Part shown: positions 59,766 through 64,000 of the stretch, piece by piece | Position numbering within the stretch: position 1 is the stretch's first letter | How the letters are laid out: the number at the start of each line of letters is the position of its first letter | Assembly: GCF_001619615.1 (NCBI RefSeq) | Contig: NZ_LQQP01000009.1 | Coordinates: 62,001 to 126,000 of the forward strand | Source of the DNA: Microbacterium sp. T32 | GTDB taxonomy: Bacteria; Actinomycetota; Actinomycetes; Actinomycetales; Microbacteriaceae | Direction: 5' to 3' | Length of the DNA stretch: 64,000 nt | Notes under the pieces: model-generated | What the model was told of the DNA's origin: nothing | The model's database searches: none | What the model saw: only the letters and a program-made list of their open reading frames with translations | Translations under genes and position numbers: made by a program

Positions 59766-60403
59766 GCAAGAGCGCGCCGGGCTCGTCGTCGGTCGAGGTC
59801 GAGTCGAAATACGACGTCGAGACCGACACGCCCCTCCCGGACTGGTCGGGGGTGCCCGGCGTCGCCCGCGTGGGTGAGGCCGAGCCGCGCGACCTCGATG
59901 CGCGGTACGTCGACACGGCCGGAGCCGACCTGGCGCGCAACGGCGTCGCCGTGCGGCGACGTCAGGGCGGCCCCGACGAGGGCTGGCACATCAAGGCGCC
60001 CGCCGAGGGTGGACGTTCCGAGACGCAGTGGCCGCTCGGCGACCTCGGCGATCCGGATGCCGACCCGGTCGTCCCCGACGAGATCCAGGATGCCGTGGCG
60101 CCCTGGGCGCGCGGACCGTTCCTGCCGCTCGCGCGCGTGCGGAACCACCGCACCGCCTACGCCCTGCTCGACGCGGAGGGCGGTGTCGTTGCCGAGTTCG
60201 TCGACGACCGTGTCCGTGCACGCGACGAGCGGCGCGGCGTGGAGTCCGAGTGGCGCGAGTGGGAGGTCGAACTCGGGCCCGCCGGTCCCGCCGACGACGC
60301 CGGCCGGGAGACGCTGTTCGCCGCGGTCGATGCGGCCGTTTTCGCGGCCGGCGGTCGGCCCGCGGCATCCGGTTCCAAACTCGCCCGCACTCTCGGTCGC
60401 TGA
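59762..60403 (+). CDS. CYTH-domain protein
   Basis: A 213-residue CYTH protein. The start of the domain shows the ExExK motif (VEVESKYDV), and VAVRRRQGGPDEGWHIKAP is the substrate-binding basic segment. CYTH enzymes act on triphosphates or thiamine triphosphate; many are inorganic triphosphatases that work with CHAD proteins, but no CHAD domain is here. TTG start, overlapping the previous stop. Confidence 0.85.
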   Translation: MSKSAPGSSSVEVESKYDVETDTPLPDWSGVPGVARVGEAEPRDLDARYVDTAGADLARNGVAVRRRQGGPDEGWHIKAPAEGGRSETQWPLGDLGDPDADPVVPDEIQDAVAPWARGPFLPLARVRNHRTAYALLDAEGGVVAEFVDDRVRARDERRGVESEWREWEVELGPAGPADDAGRETLFAAVDAAVFAAGGRPAASGSKLARTLGR

Positions 60404-60416
60404 CCTCTTCTCAACG

Positions 60417-60450
60417 CGAAAGCCCGCCCGGCGAACCGGGCGGGCTTTCG
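60417..60450. terminator. Bidirectional terminator
   Basis: Perfect 15-bp stem CGAAAGCCCGCCCGG (60417-60431) / CCGGGCGGGCTTTCG (60436-60450), 4-nt CGAA loop, between two convergent genes. Confidence 0.92.
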
Positions 60451-60462
60451 TCGTGAGGGCGA

Positions 60463-61860
60463 TCAGAGGTTGATCATGTGGCCGACGAGGCCGTGGAAGG
60501 CCTCCTGCAGACCCTCCGACAGCGTCGGGTGCGTGTGGACGTTCCGCGCGGCCTCGAGCGCGGTGAGGTCCCACTTCTGCGCGAGCGTCAGCTCGGGGAG
60601 CAGTTCGGAGACATCGGGGCCGATGAGGTGGCCGCCGATGAGCTCGAGCGTCTCGGCGTCGGCGACGAGCTTGACGAAGCCGACGGGTTCGCCCAGGCCG
60701 TTGGCCTTGCCGTTGGCGGAGAAGGGGAACTTCGCGACCTTGATGTCGTGTCCGGCGTCGCGGGCCTGCTGCTCGGTGAGACCGAAGGAGGCGACCTGCG
60801 GGTTGCAGAACGTGGCGCGGGGCATGTTGCGGTAGTCGCCGAGGGTCTGGGTCTCGGCGTTTCCGATGGTCTCGGCCGCGACGACGCCCTGCGCTTCGGC
60901 GACGTGCGCGAGCTGGAGCTTCGCGGTGACGTCACCGATGGCGTAGATGTGGGGGACGTTGGTGCGCATGTGGTCGTCGATGTCGATCGCGCCGCGCTCG
61001 GTGAGCTTCACGCCGGTGTTCTCGAGGCCGAACCCGTCGACCTTGGGCGCGAAACCGATCGACATGAGCACGCGGTCGGCGTCGATGGAGCCGGTGGCGC
61101 CGTCCTTGCCGGTGTAGGCGACGGTGACCTTGTCGCCGTGGTCGGTGACGGAGTCGACCTTGGTGGAGGTGAGGATGTCCACGCCGTAGCTCTTGTACTG
61201 GCGCTGGATCTCCTTGGAGACCTCGGCGTCCTCGTTGGGGAGGGCGCGGTCGAGGAACTCGATGATCGTGACCTTCACGCCGTAGTTCGTCAGCACGTAC
61301 GCGAACTCCATGCCGATCGCGCCGGCGCCGACGATGACGATGGAGCCGGGGAGCTCGCGGTTGAGGATCTGCTCCTCGTAGGTGACGACGTTCTCGGACA
61401 GGGTCACGCCGGGGAGGAGGCGGACCGTGGAACCGGTGGCGATGATGACGTTGTCGAAGGTGACCTGCTCCTTCGATCCGTCGGCCTTGGTGACGTCGAG
61501 GGTGTGGTCATCGACGAAGTGGCCGCGGCCCTCGTACTCGGTGACCTTGTTCTTCTTCATCAGGTAGTGGATGCCCTTGACGTGGCCGGCCGCGACCGAC
61601 CGCGAGCGGTCGAAGGCCGTGCCGAAGTCGAAGTGCACGTCACCCGAGATGCCGAACAGGTCGGCCTTCGCGTGGAACGTGTGCGCGAGGTCGGCGTTGC
61701 GCAGCAGAGCCTTGGAGGGGATGCAGCCGACGTTGAGGCACACACCGCCCCAGTACTTCTCTTCGATGACCGCGACCGACAGCCCCAGCTGCGCGCCGCG
61801 CACGGCTGCGACGTACCCGCCGGGACCCGCACCAAGAATGACCAGATCGTAATGAGGCAT
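60463..61860 (-). CDS. lpdA: Dihydrolipoyl dehydrogenase (E3)
   Basis: A 465-residue flavoprotein disulfide reductase. FAD-binding [13 protein letters not shown], redox pair Cys41/Cys46 in [19 protein letters not shown]-binding [15 protein letters not shown], and the dimer-interface His/Glu in HTHPTLSE. It reoxidises dihydrolipoamide of the pyruvate and 2-oxoglutarate dehydrogenase complexes. TAGGCT ends 6 nt before the ATG, so it should be leaderless. The garA/odhI-like gene about 0.9 kb away controls the 2-oxoglutarate dehydrogenase in relatives. Confidence 0.95.
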   Translation of the reverse strand: MPHYDLVILGAGPGGYVAAVRGAQLGLSVAVIEEKYWGGVCLNVGCIPSKALLRNADLAHTFHAKADLFGISGDVHFDFGTAFDRSRSVAAGHVKGIHYLMKKNKVTEYEGRGHFVDDHTLDVTKADGSKEQVTFDNVIIATGSTVRLLPGVTLSENVVTYEEQILNRELPGSIVIVGAGAIGMEFAYVLTNYGVKVTIIEFLDRALPNEDAEVSKEIQRQYKSYGVDILTSTKVDSVTDHGDKVTVAYTGKDGATGSIDADRVLMSIGFAPKVDGFGLENTGVKLTERGAIDIDDHMRTNVPHIYAIGDVTAKLQLAHVAEAQGVVAAETIGNAETQTLGDYRNMPRATFCNPQVASFGLTEQQARDAGHDIKVAKFPFSANGKANGLGEPVGFVKLVADAETLELIGGHLIGPDVSELLPELTLAQKWDLTALEAARNVHTHPTLSEGLQEAFHGLVGHMINL

Positions 61861-61869
61861 GGTCTCAGC

Positions 61870-62511
61870 CTATCGTCCGGTGGTGCCCGCGGAGCCGCTT
61901 CCGGGGGTGCCCCCGCGGCCGCGCACGACGAACAGCCAGACCACCAGTCCGACGACGACGAGGAGCGCCACGGCGAGCAGGATCCAGGGCAGGGGAGAGG
62001 CCTCCGAGGTGGTCTCGACCGGGGCCGGAGTCTCGGTGACCGTGACGGTCGGCTGCGGGGTCGAGGCGCTCGTGGGCGTCGCCGTCGGGGTGGGGGTGGG
62101 CGTCGGGGTGGGCGCCGCCGGGACGGTGAAGGAGAACGTCCCGTCGATCGGGTGTCCGTCGCCGGAGACGACGCGCCACACCACGGTGACGACCCCGGAT
62201 GCCGGTCCCGCCAGCGCTTGCGTGACGACCGGGCCCGACACGGTGGGGGCGCCGTCGGTCAGTGCGGTCCCGGTCGCGTCGGTGACCTGGATGACGGTCG
62301 CGCCGGCGGCATCCAGGATGTCCGCGCTGTAGGTGAGCGTGATCTGCGCCGGCACCGCGTCGAGCACAGCGTCGGCCGACGGGTCGGACGACACCAACTC
62401 GTCGTGGGCGAACGCGGGAGCGGCCGGGAGGACCAGGGCCGCGAGCGCGACGGCCGCGGCGGCCAGGACGGCGGGCAGGGAGCGCCGACGCGGCGCGGAA
62501 GTCGTGATCAC
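61870..62511 (-). CDS. CopC-domain protein with C-terminal membrane anchor
   Basis: A 213-residue exported copper-binding protein. The signal peptide ends in PAFA, so the mature chain starts with His36, the Cu(II)-binding residue of CopC. The CopC barrel runs to about residue 135, with DGHPIDGTFSF holding the second conserved His. A Pro-Thr-rich linker and one membrane helix (about 175-200) anchor it. No CopD domain follows, unlike YcnJ. It should bind copper at the outer face of the membrane. TAGGGT is 7 nt before the GTG start. Confidence 0.82.
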   Translation of the reverse strand: MITTSAPRRRSLPAVLAAAAVALAALVLPAAPAFAHDELVSSDPSADAVLDAVPAQITLTYSADILDAAGATVIQVTDATGTALTDGAPTVSGPVVTQALAGPASGVVTVVWRVVSGDGHPIDGTFSFTVPAAPTPTPTPTPTATPTSASTPQPTVTVTETPAPVETTSEASPLPWILLAVALLVVVGLVVWLFVVRGRGGTPGSGSAGTTGR

Positions 62512-62763
62512 GCCACCGACCCTACCGAGGGCGCCTGCACCGGACCGGTGAGCCGTGCGCGGAGGGATGACGCGCGGGGTGATCCGGACTCGACAGGGCG
62601 GACCGGGATCGGTAGGTTCGAGTGTCCCCCCGTCACTGCAATCCGCTACCCGAAGTGGTGCGCGTCCCGACGTCGGACAGACGTATACCCCATGGCCTGC
62701 ACGAGGTCGATCGGCCCCTCCGGCTCGGAGACGGTCGGCTATGGTGGAAATGAAGGAGAAGCC

Positions 62764-63258
62764 GTGGACGAGACCCGCAGATTCGAGCGCGACGACATTC
62801 GACGCGCCGCCGACGCCGCCGCGTCCGACCGCTCGCACGACACGACCCAGACGTTCGGCCACGACGCCGATCTGTCCTTCGTCCCGTTCGGGGCCGACCT
62901 CACCGAAGCCGAGCTCGAGGCGATCGACGCCCTCCCCTCGGGTGCCGCCCTCCTGATCGTCCGCTCCGGCCCGACGACCGGTGCCCGGTACCTGCTCGAC
63001 ACCGACGTCACCACCGTCGGCCGCCACCCCGAGGCCGACATCTTCTTCGACGACGTCACGGTCTCCCGTCGCCACGCCGAGATCACCCGCTCGGGCAGCG
63101 CGTTCGAGATCGTCGACCAGCGCTCGCTCAACGGGAGCTACGTCAACGGCGAGCGGGTCGACCGTTCGGCGCTGCTCAACGGCGCCGAGGTGCGCATCGG
63201 CAAGTTCCGCCTGAACTTCTTCGGTTCGCCCGTCGACCTCCCGCCGGCAGAGCACTGA
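62764..63258 (+). CDS. garA: GarA/OdhI-like FHA-domain protein
   Basis: A 164-residue FHA protein, the ortholog type of Mycobacterium GarA and Corynebacterium OdhI, which inhibit 2-oxoglutarate dehydrogenase when unphosphorylated and are switched by Ser/Thr kinases. The N-terminal phospho-site is DTTQTF (Thr27/Thr28; ETTSVF in relatives). The FHA core is VGRHPEADIFFDD, SRRHAEI (101-107) and SLNGSYVNG with Asn123. GTG start after AAGGAGA. It overlaps the MerR gene by one base (TGATG). Confidence 0.87.
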   Translation: MDETRRFERDDIRRAADAAASDRSHDTTQTFGHDADLSFVPFGADLTEAELEAIDALPSGAALLIVRSGPTTGARYLLDTDVTTVGRHPEADIFFDDVTVSRRHAEITRSGSAFEIVDQRSLNGSYVNGERVDRSALLNGAEVRIGKFRLNFFGSPVDLPPAEH

Positions 63259-63944
63259 TGGCGGCAGCCCCCGCCCGCGGTCGTCCGGCGGCCTCGGGGC
63301 TGTTGAGCATCGGACAGGTGCTGGCGCGACTCACTCCCGAGTTCCCCGCGCTGTCGTCCAGCAAGCTGCGCTTCCTCGAGGTGCAGGGCATCGTCTCGCC
63401 GACCCGCACCGACTCCGGCTACCGCAAGTTCTCGCCCGCCGATCTGGAGCGGCTGCGCCTCGCGCTGACGCTGCAGCGCGACCACTACCTGCCGCTCGCC
63501 GTGATCCGCGAGTACCTCGCCGACGTCGACGCGGGCCGCAATCCCGCGCCGCCCACGGCGATCGCATCCATGACGAACGCCCCGCGCCGCTACCGCCGCG
63601 ACGAGCTGCTCTCGGCGGCGGGGGCGGCACCGCAGCTCCTCAACGACGCGATCAGCACCGGCGTGATCACCGGCGCCGAGACGTACGGCGAGCAGACCGT
63701 GTCGCTGCTGCGCACGCTCGTCGCCCTCGACCGCCACGGCATCGAGCCGCGTCACGTGCGCTCGCTCCGGCAGAGCGCGGAGCGCGAGGCTTCCCTCGTC
63801 GAATCCGCCCTCGCGGCGCTGCTCCGCCGTCCGGACGCGGCATCGCGGGCGCGCGCGAGCGAACTCGCGCCCGAGCTCGCGGCGCGTCTGGACGAGGTCC
63901 GGACGCTGTTCGTGCGCGAAGCCATCGACCGGATGCTGTCCTGA
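63258..63944 (+). CDS. ftsR: MerR-family regulator, FtsR type
   Basis: A 228-residue MerR protein: SIGQVLARLTPEFPALSSSKLRFLEV is the helix-turn-helix and RTDSGYRKFSPADLERLRLAL the wing and second helix. No metal-binding Cys is seen. Its position directly after garA fits the actinobacterial FtsR group (Rv1828 in M. tuberculosis; FtsR of C. glutamicum activates ftsZ). The start overlaps the garA stop, so the two are co-translated. Confidence 0.85.
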   Translation: MAAAPARGRPAASGLLSIGQVLARLTPEFPALSSSKLRFLEVQGIVSPTRTDSGYRKFSPADLERLRLALTLQRDHYLPLAVIREYLADVDAGRNPAPPTAIASMTNAPRRYRRDELLSAAGAAPQLLNDAISTGVITGAETYGEQTVSLLRTLVALDRHGIEPRHVRSLRQSAEREASLVESALAALLRRPDAASRARASELAPELAARLDEVRTLFVREAIDRMLS

Positions 63945-64000
63945 TCGCGACACGCCGACCCCCTCGGCCCGGATGTCGTTGCCGGGGGACCTCCGCTGAT
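63945..64000. other. Window end, no gene seen
   Basis: The last 56 nt hold no credible start of a gene on either strand. Confidence 0.5.

Noticed and set aside
1..64000. GGATGCC as a KOPS-like polarity signal for FtsK
   Set aside because: KOPS sequences are strongly strand-biased; the two orientations are nearly equal here (about 60 and 64).
1..64000. tRNA, rRNA, riboswitch or transposase genes
   Set aside because: No cloverleaf-like arms with a T-loop, no conserved rRNA segments, no riboswitch core and no transposase-like DDE/HUH protein were found on reading both strands.

Overview
The window looks like the chromosome of a high-GC Gram-positive actinobacterium of the family Microbacteriaceae, most likely a Microbacterium. 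I infer this from GC-rich third codon positions, frequent GTG starts, overlapping ATGA/GTGA/TGATG gene junctions, many start codons sitting 6-7 nt behind a TANNNT hexamer with no Shine-Dalgarno sequence, and actinobacterial families (GarA/OdhI-type FHA protein next to a FtsR-type MerR protein, DUF222-HNH, F420-type oxidoreductase, DUF6907-like protein). No rRNA, tRNA, CRISPR array or complete insertion sequence is visible.

Layout. 0-3 kb: sugar ABC ATPase divergent from a NagZ-like GH3 enzyme. 3-12 kb: small metabolic and regulatory genes, including a very Met/Cys-rich copper-storage-like protein, an ArsR/VOC pair, a zinc metallopeptidase and an AraC regulator. 11.4-17 kb: a LuxR-type STAND regulator followed by a hydrolase-ALDH-ADH operon. 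17.1-18.7 kb: a compact locus of four small genes, one of them an XRE regulator, with three copies of a 16-bp palindrome. 18.8-25.5 kb: HI0607-type shikimate dehydrogenase-like gene, a MacB-type ABC exporter with a divergent two-component system, and an MFS/MarR pair. 25.6-30.3 kb: K+ channel, Na+/H+ antiporter, 118-bp tandem repeats, SDR/TetR pair. 30.4-38 kb: DUF222-HNH protein and a three-gene JetABC (MksFEB) SMC-like operon without the nuclease gene jetD. 38-40 kb and 52.4-54.5 kb: two paralogous GT39-type membrane glycosyltransferases. 40.2-50.6 kb: amine and beta-amino-acid catabolism (APC permease, two class III aminotransferases, aminobutyraldehyde dehydrogenase, MmsA, Lrp and PucR regulators). 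50.7-52.4 kb: secreted GH5-CBM2 cellulase-like enzyme. 54.5-60.4 kb: small housekeeping genes (mismatch glycosylase, lone A24 peptidase, BrkB-like protein, NAD(P)HX epimerase, amidotransferase, CYTH protein). 60.4-64 kb: lipoamide dehydrogenase, CopC-like protein, GarA/OdhI-like FHA protein and FtsR-like MerR regulator.

The most unusual signals are: (1) a heptamer, GGATGCC/GGCATCC, that I counted by eye about 124 times (about 60 in one orientation and 64 in the other), including two intergenic hairpins made from inverted pairs of it, as uptake sequences do in other bacteria; (2) the XRE locus with its repeated palindrome; (3) the JetABC operon lacking JetD; and (4) the copper-storage-like protein with 39 Met and 13 Cys in 133 residues. 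All counts are by hand and all functions come from motif recognition, not from database searches.
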